From Paenibacillus sp. NAIST15-1 (GTDB taxonomy: Bacteria; Bacillota; Bacilli; Paenibacillales; Paenibacillaceae), in the NCBI RefSeq assembly GCF_001894745.1, contig NZ_BBYF01000015.1:62001-126000 (forward strand): DNA of 64,000 nucleotides, read 5' to 3'. The position numbers and the translations under genes are program-made. Every line of letters starts with the position of its first letter. Within the stretch, counting starts at the first letter, position 1. This document shows positions 27,985 through 36,482 of the stretch, one piece after another. The notes below the pieces were generated by a model. The model ran no database searches. It was not told the DNA's origin and saw only the letters and a program-made list of their open reading frames with translations.

Positions 27985-28194
27985 TTATTGTACATGCCTA
28001 TGCTTCAATAGCACTGAAATATAGAAAGTTTCTTTTTCTACAATTAGCTCTGTATGAACTACATTATAATTGATTCCTTCCATTGTTATCCCGTTTACTA
28101 ATTTTGTGAGACGAAGAAATTCTCCAATTTCGGAAACATAGACATCCGCAGTTGAGCTATCGGGGAATATGCATTGCACTCTAATAGGACTCAT
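27985..28194 (-). CDS. Uncharacterised 69-aa protein
   Basis: Leftward frame with AAGGAAGGA directly before the ATG at 28194. The product is MSPIRVQCIFPDSSTADVYV, followed by an alternating strand/helix pattern (EIGEFLRLTKLVNGI, HTELIVEKETFYISVLL), consistent with a small beta-rich cytoplasmic protein. No domain recognised. It diverges from the XRE regulator and shares an A+T-rich promoter region with it. Confidence 0.5.
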   Translation of the reverse strand: MSPIRVQCIFPDSSTADVYVSEIGEFLRLTKLVNGITMEGINYNVVHTELIVEKETFYISVLLKHRHVQ

Positions 28195-28340
28195 TCCTTC
28201 CTTGTTTATATATCATATATCCGATTCGATACGGGGACTTGTTGAGATGATTAAGTTTGTAAAGTTCTAAGTAGCGTTTCTTATTATGCCTTTTAGTTTA
28301 TTTTTTTTAAAACAGGGCAATCTTATTATATCAAAAATAA

Positions 28341-28380
28341 ATCCCTATAGGGTATATATTAATAAAATAAACCCTATAGT
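28341..28380. promoter_or_regulatory. Paired CCCTATAG operator-like elements
   Basis: A perfect palindrome CCCTATAGGG at 28343-28352 and a half-conserved copy ACCCTATAGTA at 28371-28381, 29 bases apart (close to three helical turns), in A+T-rich DNA 50-90 bases before the XRE gene. Probably the binding sites of that regulator. Confidence 0.45.
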
Positions 28381-28430
28381 ATCTTGGAGTGTGCAAATGG
28401 CTGGTCTATGGTTTGCTTAGGGTGATTGCT

Positions 28431-28772
28431 GTGAGTGATTTTATGAAGATGGTAGGGGAAGGCATTCGGCACTTTCGAAAACTACGCGGACTAAGCCAGG
28501 AGGAACTTGCAAGCAAGGCTGAGCTACACGAGACTTATATTGGCAAGTTGGAACGTTCTGAAAAGGTATGTTCCGTCGTAGTACTGGCTAGAATTACGAG
28601 TGCGCTCAACCTCTCGATGGTGGAGTTCTTTAGTTACATCCAACCTGTGAGTGGAGAGGGGAACGATTCTACACTTGCAGAAATTGTGGATAGGCTCCGA
28701 ATCAGAAGTCTAAATGAGCAAAAGAGGATATTGAAGGTCATTGACGCTATGTTGGACGATCAGTTGGATTAA
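28431..28772 (+). CDS. XRE-family transcriptional regulator
   Basis: 113-residue DNA-binding protein. The helix-turn-helix lies at about 8-65: IRHFRKLRGLSQEELASKAE, HETYIGKLERSEK, VLARITSALNL. The C-terminal 45 residues are a charged helix (LAEIVDRLRIRSLNEQKRIL) likely for dimerisation. The GTG at 28431, preceded by AGGGTGAT, fits better than the upstream ATG at 28389, whose extra residues look non-coding. It stands alone between a divergent small gene and a terminator, with two palindromic elements upstream that suggest autoregulation. Confidence 0.85.
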   Translation: MSDFMKMVGEGIRHFRKLRGLSQEELASKAELHETYIGKLERSEKVCSVVVLARITSALNLSMVEFFSYIQPVSGEGNDSTLAEIVDRLRIRSLNEQKRILKVIDAMLDDQLD

Positions 28773-28875
28773 GAGGGAAAATCCTAATACCGCTGAAGTT
28801 TGGATTAATGCCTTGAGTTGGTGAATTGTGAATTTACACGGTTGCAATTTTCCATCCTGAACTCTGTCAACTATA

Positions 28876-28905
28876 AAGGGTACCCAAATGGGTGCCCTTA
28901 TATTT
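28876..28905 (+). terminator. Terminator after the XRE gene
   Basis: Stem AAGGGTACCC / GGGTGCCCTT with loop AAAT, then ATATTT. Confidence 0.6.
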
Positions 28906-28924
28906 CGTACTATAGATATTACGT

Positions 28925-28947
28925 AGAACCGTATAACAAGTAGGTGG
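28925..28947 (+). repeat. rlmH 3'-end direct repeat, copy 4 (candidate)
   Basis: GAACCGTATAACAAGTAG reads E-P-Y-N-K-stop, i.e. the RlmH C-terminus with one His to Asn change. It agrees with copy 2 at 16 of 23 positions. It lies between the XRE terminator and the thioredoxin-like gene and would mark the right end of the accessory region. It is weaker than copies 2 and 3. Confidence 0.4.
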
Positions 28948-29001
28948 GAATATATCCCATCCCTTGTGGAACATGAGAGATTCCTACACTTGGAGGGAAC
29001 C

Positions 29002-29394
29002 ATGAGAGAATATGAACAATTAACGAGTGTCGAATCGGCAAATGAATTTATAAGGTGCCATCGATTATCGTTTCTCTATATCACCATGACAGGGTGCAGT
29101 GTGTGCCATGGATTGCGGCCGCAGGTACAGAAATTATTGACGAAATACCCGGATATCCAACTGGCGACGATCAATGCTCAAGAAGTTCCGGCGGTTGCCG
29201 GGAGTTTTTCTGTTTTCACCGCGCCCGTTTTATTGCTTTACGTGGAGGGGAAAGAATATATACGTGAAGCGAGAATCGTGCATCTGGATCTGCTGGACGA
29301 AAAAGTTCGTAAAATCTATGACTTAGTGAAAAACCATCTTCTGGAGGGGAATGACAGCCAATCATCGATGTCCTGCCCGTCGCAGCTTACGTAA
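29002..29394 (+). CDS. Thioredoxin-like protein with CxxC motif
   Basis: 130-residue cytoplasmic thioredoxin-fold protein. The active site reads TMTGCSVCHGL (CSVC), followed by INAQEVPAVAGSFSVFTAPVLLLY with the cis-Pro in the TAPVL loop. This resembles YtpP-type small thioredoxins of bacilli, likely a low-molecular-weight thiol reductase. GGAGGG six bases before the ATG at 29002 sets the start; an upstream ATG at 28966 lacks a site. The C-terminal tail LLEGNDSQSSMSCPSQLT is longer than in a minimal thioredoxin. Confidence 0.85.
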   Translation: MREYEQLTSVESANEFIRCHRLSFLYITMTGCSVCHGLRPQVQKLLTKYPDIQLATINAQEVPAVAGSFSVFTAPVLLLYVEGKEYIREARIVHLDLLDEKVRKIYDLVKNHLLEGNDSQSSMSCPSQLT

Positions 29395-29410
29395 CTTCCA
29401 ATATTTACAC

Positions 29411-29439
29411 TTGTTGATACTGATATATTTATTTATAAT
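29411..29439 (+). promoter_or_regulatory. Promoter of the codBA leader
   Basis: TTGTTG at 29411-29416 and TATAAT at 29434-29439, 17-base spacing, about 25 bases before the PyrR-like site. Confidence 0.6.
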
Positions 29440-29464
29440 AGTGACAATTTAATAAGATACCTTT

Positions 29465-29604
29465 AATTCAGTCCCGTGAGGCTGACAAGGACAGCGGAAT
29501 GTATGATCTTTATAGGGATACGTGTGTATATGCACGTGTACCTATTGTTTTACTGCGATCGTAAACGGCTTATTGTCAGGGCAACTGGGCAATAAGCCTT
29601 TTTT
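29465..29604 (+). promoter_or_regulatory. PyrR-type attenuator in the codBA leader
   Basis: GTCCCGTGAGGCTGACAAG at 29471-29489 matches the PyrR-binding loop known from pyr operon leaders (core GTCC..GAGRCT..AAGG). Downstream, an extended hairpin spans about 29514-29542 (AGGGATACGTG with CACGTGTACCT). An intrinsic terminator follows: stem GGCTTATTG / CAATAAGCC at 29567-29598 and then six T. This order (binding loop, antiterminator region, terminator, start codon) is the classic arrangement in which PyrR with UMP bound promotes termination. It predicts that pyrimidine sufficiency shuts down cytosine uptake and deamination. Confidence 0.75.
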
Positions 29605-29688
29605 ATTGCTCCTGAAAGCCATCGATCATTCCCGCCTGTTCCATCTGCTTGAGCATACTCGGTATCTAGACGATCTGGAGGATGGATA

Positions 29689-30969
29689 ATGGAAAAAGTG
29701 GATTTGGAATTCTCATTGCAACCTGTACCACAAGCACATCGGAATGGATTTTGGAAAATACTCGCCGTAATGCTTGGATTTACGTTCTTCTCGGCAAGCA
29801 TGTGGTCAGGCGGAGCGTTAGGAAATGGCTTAACGTTCAGTGCTTTTATCGGGATTGTACTGGCAGGGAATCTGATCTTGGGCATTTATACAGGAGCGCT
29901 TGCTTATATTGCGGCAAAGACGGGTTTATCGACTCACTTGCTGACGAAATATGCGTTTGGCACGAAGGGTTCCTATTTATCTTCAGGATTGCTAGGTTTT
30001 ACGCAAGTAGGCTGGTTTGGTGTAGGGGTAGCGATGTTCGCAGTTCCGGTTCAGAAAGTAACGGGAATGAACGTGTATGTCTTGATTGCGATTGCAGGAA
30101 TCTTAATGACGGTGACCGCGATCTATGGAATTAAAGCATTGGCGATACTCGGCATCGTAGCTGTGCCGTCGATTGCGATATTAGGAAGCTATTCGGTCTT
30201 CGAAGCAACTTCAACAGCAGGCGGATTGCAAGGATTAATGAATTATCAGCCGAAGGAAATGATGGGTCTTGCTACAGCATTGACCGTCTGTATCGGTTCC
30301 TTCATCAGTGGTGGTACGCTGACACCGGATTTTGCCCGATTTGCAAAAACGACTCGTTCAGCGGTTGTGTCGACGGTCATTGCCTTCTTCCTAGGAAATT
30401 CGTTGATGTTTCTATTTGGAGCAGTGGGCGCGATTGTATATGGGAAAGCGGATATCTCAGATGTTATGTTTTTGCAAGGTTTGATTATGCCGGCTATCAT
30501 TGTGCTAGGGTTAAATATTTGGACGACAAATGAAAATGCGCTGTATGCATCCAGTCTGGGCTTTGCCAATATTACGAAGCTGCCTAAGAATATCATTGTT
30601 GTCTTTAATGGAGCAGTAGGCACAATCATGGCGATGTGGCTGTACAATAACTTCGTAGGCTTCTTGACGGTACTTGGCTCGATTTTGCCATCGATTGGCG
30701 CGATTCTGCTAGCGGATTTCTATATTCTGAACCGTGGCTCCTATAAGAAGTTCGAAGAAATGAGCTTCAAATCCGTGAACTGGATTGCGATATTGGCATG
30801 GCTCGGTGGCATTCTGATTGCTCAGTTCGTCCCTGGCATCCCGCCTATTAATGGCTTGATCGGTACAGCTGTGCTGTATGTTATAGGTATGAAGTGTTTC
30901 CCGGAAAAACAGTTTAACGTAAACGAGAAAAGGGGAATGAACAGTGATTATACAACAAGCGAAGCTTAG
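29689..30969 (+). CDS. codB: Cytosine permease
   Basis: NCS1-family transporter of 426 residues with about 12 membrane helices. Characteristic stretches are [20 protein letters not shown] near the N-terminus, [19 protein letters not shown], and [20 protein letters not shown], which closely follows CodB. It would import cytosine with a cation. GGAGGATG lies just before the ATG at 29689. It overlaps the codA start by 26 bases, so the two are translationally linked. Expression is probably set by the upstream PyrR-type attenuator. Confidence 0.93.
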   Translation: MEKVDLEFSLQPVPQAHRNGFWKILAVMLGFTFFSASMWSGGALGNGLTFSAFIGIVLAGNLILGIYTGALAYIAAKTGLSTHLLTKYAFGTKGSYLSSGLLGFTQVGWFGVGVAMFAVPVQKVTGMNVYVLIAIAGILMTVTAIYGIKALAILGIVAVPSIAILGSYSVFEATSTAGGLQGLMNYQPKEMMGLATALTVCIGSFISGGTLTPDFARFAKTTRSAVVSTVIAFFLGNSLMFLFGAVGAIVYGKADISDVMFLQGLIMPAIIVLGLNIWTTNENALYASSLGFANITKLPKNIIVVFNGAVGTIMAMWLYNNFVGFLTVLGSILPSIGAILLADFYILNRGSYKKFEEMSFKSVNWIAILAWLGGILIAQFVPGIPPINGLIGTAVLYVIGMKCFPEKQFNVNEKRGMNSDYTTSEA

Positions 30970-32212
30970 AGGTCGTGAAGGTTTATGGAATATCGAGATT
31001 GTGGATGGAGCATTCAAGACGATTACCCAAAGTCCGCTTCCCACAGAAGGACATGAGGTCATTGATGTGAACGGGAGCCTGGTGCTTCCTCCTTTTATTG
31101 AGCCGCATATTCATTTAGACACCACCTTAACAGCAGGGGAGCCAGAGTGGAATCAAAGCGGTACGCTATTTGAAGGTATCCAGCGATGGTCGCAGCGGAA
31201 GGAAACTCTTTCTGTAGAGGACGTCAAAACGAGAGCGAAGACGGCGCTTAAATGGCAAATCGCTCAGGGCATTCAGCATGTGAGAACTCATGTGGATGTG
31301 ACAGACCCTACTCTAGTAGCGCTTAAGGCGATGCTGGAAGTGAAGGAGGAGATGTCGCCTTATGTGGATCTTCAGCTTGTTGCTTTTCCACAGGAAGGGA
31401 TTCTCTCCTATCCAAATGGAGTAGAACTGCTTGAAGAAGCGATGAAAATGGGGGCCGATGTGGTTGGCGGCATTCCGCATTTCGAGTTTACACGCGAATA
31501 TGGCGTAGATTCGATGAGAATCGCATTTGATCTCGCCGAAAAATATGATCGCCTCGTCGATATCCACTGCGATGAGATTGACGATGAGCAGTCCAGATTC
31601 GTTGAGGTAGTGGCCAAGGAAGCTTACGAACGCGGCATCGGCGCACGTACAACGGCCAGCCATACCACAGCGATGGGCTCCTATAATGATGCATATGCGT
31701 ACAAGCTGTTCCGGCTGCTGAAGATGTCGGGGATCAATTTTGTATCCAATCCACTTGTGAATATTCATTTGCAAGGACGTTTTGATACGTATCCGAAGCG
31801 TAGAGGCTTAACACGGGTCAAAGAGCTTCAAGAAGCAGGACTTAATGTGTGCTTTGGTCATGATGATATTTTTGACCCATGGTATCCGCTTGGGACAGGC
31901 AATATGCTTCAAGTTCTGCATATGGGCATTCATGCTTCACAGCTTATGGGCTATGAGCAGATCGTGAACAGCATCGATTTGATTACGAAGAACAGCGCGA
32001 CGACGCTGCAAATTGAGGATAAATACGGGATTGAGGCAGGGAAGCCGGCCAACTTTATCGTATTGAATGCGGAGAATGAGTATGAGGCGATTCGCAAGCA
32101 GGCTGCCGTACGATATTCTTTCCGTAACGGTAAGGTCATTGCCGAGACTAAGCCGAGCGAGACGAGCGTGAAGCTGGGCAGTGTAAGTGAGACCATTACG
32201 TTTCAAAGATAA
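30944..32212 (+). CDS. codA: Cytosine deaminase
   Basis: 422-residue amidohydrolase converting cytosine to uracil and ammonia. Metal and catalytic residues are visible: [13 protein letters not shown] (first HxH), RTHVDVTDP, the [12 protein letters not shown] motif with the catalytic Glu, [15 protein letters not shown], and [18 protein letters not shown] with the metal-binding Asp, all as in CodA. Length fits the family (about 420). The GTG at 30944 is preceded by AAAAGGGGAATGA. It is the second gene of the codBA pair, and together they form a pyrimidine salvage unit. Confidence 0.95.
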   Translation: MIIQQAKLRGREGLWNIEIVDGAFKTITQSPLPTEGHEVIDVNGSLVLPPFIEPHIHLDTTLTAGEPEWNQSGTLFEGIQRWSQRKETLSVEDVKTRAKTALKWQIAQGIQHVRTHVDVTDPTLVALKAMLEVKEEMSPYVDLQLVAFPQEGILSYPNGVELLEEAMKMGADVVGGIPHFEFTREYGVDSMRIAFDLAEKYDRLVDIHCDEIDDEQSRFVEVVAKEAYERGIGARTTASHTTAMGSYNDAYAYKLFRLLKMSGINFVSNPLVNIHLQGRFDTYPKRRGLTRVKELQEAGLNVCFGHDDIFDPWYPLGTGNMLQVLHMGIHASQLMGYEQIVNSIDLITKNSATTLQIEDKYGIEAGKPANFIVLNAENEYEAIRKQAAVRYSFRNGKVIAETKPSETSVKLGSVSETITFQR

Positions 32213-32313
32213 AAAGAGAAGCGGACTCTAAGTATTATTAAAAATTGTGGAAGTCTAATATAGCCAATAATAATAAGTTGTTGAATTGATGTTAGATATT
32301 TTATTGGTGCAAT

Positions 32314-32367
32314 AAAATGGGTAGGGATTTTCAGAATACATCTGGATTTCTACCCATTTTTGTTTTT
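32314..32367 (+). terminator. Terminator after codBA
   Basis: Stem AAAATGGGTAG / CTACCCATTTT with a 25-base loop region, then TGTTTTTTT. Confidence 0.75.
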
Positions 32368-32629
32368 TTATAATTACATTATGAGTTAGCAAACAGTATT
32401 TTTCAGAGTAATCATAGATCTTCCCTCCGGGTCGAGGGACGGATGGCCCGATGCGTGAAATGGTGTTGATGCAACTGTCCTCTTGAATTACTACAAATTT
32501 GCTATGGTTTTCTGCAATAAGCTAAAACCACTCCATTGTCAGGAATGGCTTTGTCTTTATATACTGATGTATATCTTGTGATCAAAAGATGCTATCTTCG
32601 ACAGGCATTGGTCACTTGGATGAATATCT

Positions 32630-32660
32630 AGCCCTTAATATCGCTTAAGGGCTTTTTTTC
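32630..32660 (+). terminator. Orphan terminator
   Basis: Stem AGCCCTTAA / TTAAGGGCT, loop TATCGC, then seven T. No gene lies directly upstream. Confidence 0.75.
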
Positions 32661-32779
32661 ATAATAGCACCGCAGTCGCATCAGACAGCCAGTTGAGTAA
32701 TGTGGACGCGAAAATAGGCATACGTATCAGTCAGAATCAGTTCAAGCAAATACCCAAAATGATGGGGAGGACTTGATTT

Positions 32780-33469
32780 ATGCTTCGGAAATGGCTGGTT
32801 TTTGCAATTATCGTAACAGGTGTGATTCACTTGGCAACGCTGTCCTTGAACAGTAGCGTACTAAACTGGGTCTTCAAGCTTCTGCCGATGGTGCTGATCA
32901 TTGTGCTCGCAGTCAGTTCGCCGTCTGCGGACAAGTTGAAGATGTATAAGGTTTTGGTCGTGATTGGATTGGTTTTTAGCATAGTTGGTGACGCGTTGCT
33001 GCTGAACAACGGAAATGAGTGGTTTATGCTCGGATTGTTGTCTTTTTTGCTAGGGCATCTGTTTTATGTAGCGGCCATGATAAGGCGTTGGGAATTTTCG
33101 TTGTTAACGTTGGTGTGCGTGATACCAATCGGCTTATACTCGTGGCTTATCGGTTGGCAACTGAACAATGGAATCATGGCTAACAGCGATAATAGCGACT
33201 TATGGCTGTCGGTCGCCGTTTACGTGAGTGTCATCTCAGTCATGTGCTGGACCGCCATCATGAGCCGGAACTGGCATGCTTCGGTCGGGGCGATTTTGTT
33301 CGCCGTGTCGGACTCGATTCTGGCCTGGAATAAGTTCGTCAGCGCCGTGCCGGCGTCAGGCTTTTGGATTATGCTGACCTACTTCGCTGCGCAGTTGTTT
33401 ATTGCGGGCAGCATTGCGAATGTATTCGGTGGTAAGCAGTTATCGAAGGGCCGCGCCCTGAGGATGTAG
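32780..33469 (+). CDS. YhhN-family membrane protein (lysoplasmalogenase-like)
   Basis: 229-residue integral membrane protein with about eight helices. GLVFSIVGDALLLNNGNEWF and GLLSFLLGHLFYVAAM match the YhhN/TMEM86 family, in which the Asp after G (GDALL) and the later Asp (FAVSDSILAWNKF) are conserved. The characterised members hydrolyse the vinyl ether bond of lysoplasmalogens. The bacterial substrate here is unknown. GGGGAGGACTTG before the ATG at 32780. It is monocistronic, ending at an inverted repeat shared with the converging isomerase gene. Confidence 0.85.
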   Translation: MLRKWLVFAIIVTGVIHLATLSLNSSVLNWVFKLLPMVLIIVLAVSSPSADKLKMYKVLVVIGLVFSIVGDALLLNNGNEWFMLGLLSFLLGHLFYVAAMIRRWEFSLLTLVCVIPIGLYSWLIGWQLNNGIMANSDNSDLWLSVAVYVSVISVMCWTAIMSRNWHASVGAILFAVSDSILAWNKFVSAVPASGFWIMLTYFAAQLFIAGSIANVFGGKQLSKGRALRM

Positions 33470-33518
33470 TTGGAACGCTTTAACCATTGCACGTAGCTGG
33501 TGTTTTAGATGGAAGCAG

Positions 33519-33560
33519 AACAGGACATCGCGGCTAAATTACGTCGCAATGTCCTGTTTC
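33519..33560. terminator. Inverted repeat between converging genes
   Basis: Stem AACAGGACAT / ATGTCCTGTT (33519-33528 and 33549-33558), extended by CGCG/CG pairs, between converging yhhN-like and isomerase genes. T-runs are short, so terminator strength is uncertain. Confidence 0.55.
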
Positions 33561-33572
33561 GTGCCGATTCCG

Positions 33573-34361
33573 CTATGCGTATGACTGCACGCTTCCGAAT
33601 ACTGGCGTAAGAATGTCCTGCTTAAATTGCTCCACCGCTACGTCGGTGTCGATCGTATAGCCGCCTTCCAATCCGACGAACCCGGAGAATCCGGTTTCTT
33701 TAATTGCGCGCAGAATGTTTACGTAATTTAGCTCGCCTGTGCCAGGCTGATTGCGGCCGGGATTGTCTGCAATGTGGAAATGATTGATTCGGTCGATATA
33801 ATTGGTAGCGTTGCGAATGACATTGCCTTCGGTGACCTGCTGATGGTAGACGTCGAAGACGAGCTTGACGTTCGGGCTGTCTACCCGATCGATCACTTCC
33901 ACTGATTCATCCGAGCGCTGAAGGAAATGTCCGTAATGGTCGACGAGCCCGTTGAGCGGTTCCACCTCCAAGACGATTCCGGCTTCCTCGAGTAGCGGCG
34001 CGCAGCGTTTGAGCGTCTCCACCATTGCGGAGCGCTGAATCTCGCGAGGCACGCCTTCCAGCTCGTCGCCCGTCTGAGAAATAATTGAAGTGACATTCAG
34101 AATCTTGCACGCTTCAATCGTTTCACGTATCCCGGCAATGTAATCGTCCCTGAACGATTCATCGACTAGATTGAAGAACTTCGTGCATGTCGCGCTGATG
34201 CCAACCCCGATGCGCTCTTGCTCCTTCGCGATTTGTTTCAGATCATCAAGATTCCACCACGAATAATACTCCAATCCGTGCAGGCCATGCTCCTTAATTT
34301 TCTCCAAATGATAAATGACGTCTTTTCCGCCATAAGCGCCGATGCACAATGAGAACTTCAC
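33573..34361 (-). CDS. Sugar phosphate isomerase/epimerase (hydroxypyruvate isomerase-like)
   Basis: 262-residue TIM-barrel enzyme of the AP_endonuc_2 (xylose-isomerase-like) family: GLHGLEYYSWWNLDDL, ECEV-type metal residues in GIVLEVEPLNGLVDHYG, KLVFDVYHQQVTEGN, HFHIADNPGRNQPGTGELNY and FVGLEGGY. The HIADNPGR..PGTGE signature is that of hydroxypyruvate isomerases and related enzymes. The start is the GTG at 34361 with GGAGGGG upstream on the minus strand; the open frame continues upstream without coding sense. It is 19 bases downstream of the oxidoreductase gene, so the two form an operon for catabolism of a sugar or polyol derivative. Confidence 0.88.
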   Translation of the reverse strand: MKFSLCIGAYGGKDVIYHLEKIKEHGLHGLEYYSWWNLDDLKQIAKEQERIGVGISATCTKFFNLVDESFRDDYIAGIRETIEACKILNVTSIISQTGDELEGVPREIQRSAMVETLKRCAPLLEEAGIVLEVEPLNGLVDHYGHFLQRSDESVEVIDRVDSPNVKLVFDVYHQQVTEGNVIRNATNYIDRINHFHIADNPGRNQPGTGELNYVNILRAIKETGFSGFVGLEGGYTIDTDVAVEQFKQDILTPVFGSVQSYA

Positions 34362-34380
34362 AGTCGATCCCCTCCAATCA

Positions 34381-35358
34381 CTAGTATGAACCAAGCAATA
34401 CAGGTTTGCCGGAGACGGCAGATTCAGAGGCTGCAATCGTAATTTCGTGAGTTCGGAGCGCATCTTCATAATTGGACTTAATGCGGGAGGTGTCGCCAGT
34501 ACGGATCGCATGGATGAACGCTTCATCTTCAGCGATAGTGAGATCAATCCCATTGGAGTGGGTCTGAACGCCCTCAGTCTCGATCACCTTCAATGAGGTG
34601 TCACGCACCTCGAGCACACCTTCGTCCGTGTAGATATCGAGTCCGACGTGGTGGCCGACGGGCATCATACAGGTGTTGGAAATGGTGGCAACCATGCCGT
34701 TCGCAAGCTTCATCGTAACCGTCCCGACATCGGGAACATCGGTTCCTTCGACTTTCTTGCCCATTGCTTGAAGCGCGTATGCGGCATATACTTCGTTCAC
34801 TTCGCCGCACAAAAAGCGAAGCATGTCGACAATATGCGTCGTCTGTTCGACGAACTGTCCGCCTGATCCTGTCATCACTCTCCACCAAGGCACCATCGGC
34901 ATTCCGCCCATCCAGTATCCGAGTGCCATGCCGGGAGTCCTCTCAGCCAACAGCTTTTTAGCTATTTGTGCCGTTTCGCTGTATCGCCAGTGATACCCGA
35001 CGGACGTGATCAAATTTTTGTCCTTGATCGCCTGACTGATGGCAGCGGGGGTGTCGCGGTTGATGCCGATCGGCTTTTCTACAAGAAAAGGGATTGCCCG
35101 TTCGATTAATTGCCGTTCAGCATCCCCATGGGCCAGCGGTGGAACGCAAATGTAGACGCCATCGAGCTTATTGTCGTCCAGCATGTCGTTCAGCTTCGCG
35201 TATGCTTTCGCATCATTGTGCTCGGAAGCCGCTTTCTGTGCACGGCCAAGGTCAACATCGTAGAATGCAGTCAAGGATACGCCTTCGATTTGAGCTAAGC
35301 TGCGGATATGATGATTGGCGATTCCTCCGGTTCCGATAAATCCAAGCTTCACCGTCAT
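34381..35358 (-). CDS. Gfo/Idh/MocA family oxidoreductase
   Basis: 325-residue NAD(P)-dependent dehydrogenase. The N-terminal Rossmann fold starts VKLGFIGTGGIANHHIRSL, and the catalytic Lys motif is FLVEKPIG. The C-terminal alpha/beta domain contains GGQFVEQTTHIVDMLRFLCG and HIVD with the usual acid/base His. Substrates in the family are inositols, glucose derivatives and related sugars; the specific one is not evident. ATG at 35358 (MTVKLGF) is chosen from the Rossmann start, with GGGAG about 12 bases upstream. First gene of a two-gene leftward operon, divergent from an AraC regulator that probably controls it. Confidence 0.88.
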   Translation of the reverse strand: MTVKLGFIGTGGIANHHIRSLAQIEGVSLTAFYDVDLGRAQKAASEHNDAKAYAKLNDMLDDNKLDGVYICVPPLAHGDAERQLIERAIPFLVEKPIGINRDTPAAISQAIKDKNLITSVGYHWRYSETAQIAKKLLAERTPGMALGYWMGGMPMVPWWRVMTGSGGQFVEQTTHIVDMLRFLCGEVNEVYAAYALQAMGKKVEGTDVPDVGTVTMKLANGMVATISNTCMMPVGHHVGLDIYTDEGVLEVRDTSLKVIETEGVQTHSNGIDLTIAEDEAFIHAIRTGDTSRIKSNYEDALRTHEITIAASESAVSGKPVLLGSY

Positions 35359-35489
35359 AATCGTGATCACTCCCGTTTCAAGGATATAATAAATATCAAC
35401 TTTGTAAGTTATTCTAATCGAACCCAATCCGTAATAAAATATCATATATAGCGCTTTCAATATCGAAAAATGAAACTGGAGGAGCGGTT

Positions 35490-36326
35490 ATGGACATCAG
35501 CTATGGCAGACATTTCATAACAACGGAGCGTGACCGGGGACTGCCGCTTCACTTGGGTAGTGTTGGCTTAATGACGCACCAGGGAGCCATCTATCGGGAA
35601 CACGGCTATCACGCTTTTCACTGGCTGCATACGTTAGAGGGAGTCGGAGAATTCTCGGTAAACGGAACAACGGTGAAGCTGTATCCGAATCAGGGCATCT
35701 TGCTCAAGCCGAATGTGAGCCATAGCTATCGTGCGGACACAAGCGTCTGGTCAACATGGTTTATGACCTTCGATGGGGCGCTCGCCAATCCCATCACAGC
35801 GTCACTTGATCTTCAGCATATGCAGCCGCTGAGTTGGGGTTCTGATTCGCCGCTCGCAGAAATTCATCGGCAATACGATCATAAATGCAATCATAGCTTC
35901 GATCTTGCCGGGGTTAACGGTTCGCTAGAGGTATATACCTTCCTGACGCTTATCAAGCAGTTCGGACAAGCTGGCAGTGAACCCTCCTTATCTGAAGGTC
36001 ATGAGAGGCTAGCGCCTCTATATTTGCTTATTGAAGAAACGTACGGGAACCCTGATCTCGGGCTGGAACGGATGGCGAACACACTGCGGGTCAGTCCACA
36101 GCATCTGAATTCATTGTTCCGCAAGAGCTGGGGAATAAGTCCCTATCAATATTTACTGCAATTCCGCATTCAGAAATCGAAGGATATGCTCCTCTCTGGG
36201 AGATGCCCTACTGTGAAGGAGATTGCTGCATCTGTGGGCTTCCAAAGCGATAGTCACTTCGTCCATACGTTCCGTCGAGTGACCGGTATGACGCCGCTAC
36301 AGTTTCGAGCGCAATATGGGAAATAG
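35490..36326 (+). CDS. AraC-family regulator with cupin-type sensor domain
   Basis: 278 residues. The N-terminal arm (about 1-120) is a cupin-like ligand domain (YHAFHWLHTLEGVGEFSVNG, LLKPNVSHSYRA). The C-terminal 100 residues hold the two AraC helix-turn-helix units, including MANTLRVSPQHLNSLFRK and VKEIAASVGFQSDSHFVHTF, ending MTPLQFRAQYGK. It is transcribed divergently from the oxidoreductase/isomerase operon with 131 bases between the starts, the usual layout for a local sugar-responsive activator. CTGGAGGAG before the ATG at 35490. Confidence 0.92.
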   Translation: MDISYGRHFITTERDRGLPLHLGSVGLMTHQGAIYREHGYHAFHWLHTLEGVGEFSVNGTTVKLYPNQGILLKPNVSHSYRADTSVWSTWFMTFDGALANPITASLDLQHMQPLSWGSDSPLAEIHRQYDHKCNHSFDLAGVNGSLEVYTFLTLIKQFGQAGSEPSLSEGHERLAPLYLLIEETYGNPDLGLERMANTLRVSPQHLNSLFRKSWGISPYQYLLQFRIQKSKDMLLSGRCPTVKEIAASVGFQSDSHFVHTFRRVTGMTPLQFRAQYGK

Positions 36327-36482
36327 GTGGATCCAAATAATGGGGAATACTGTACAAGTCCCAGCGATAACGGATGAGATAGTTCTCTTTCTGATTTCAT
36401 TGGATCCAGGCTGCTTTATGATATATTGAAGTGAAGCCGAGCTTATTCCGTAAGACAACCCATTGCAAAGGAAGTATGAATC

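Larger units (their letters stand above)
32213..32779. other. 567-bp intergenic region with two terminators
   Basis: The codA terminator lies at 32314-32367 and a second intrinsic terminator at 32630-32660. No convincing reading frame was found between them, so the second terminator has no obvious gene. It may end a small RNA starting near 32450-32550, or belong to a decayed gene. Only a ribosome binding site precedes the next gene at its 3' edge. Confidence 0.5.

Noticed and set aside
29440-29610. Purine or other metabolite riboswitch before codB
   Set aside because: The conserved loop fits the PyrR binding site, and no purine-riboswitch core was seen.
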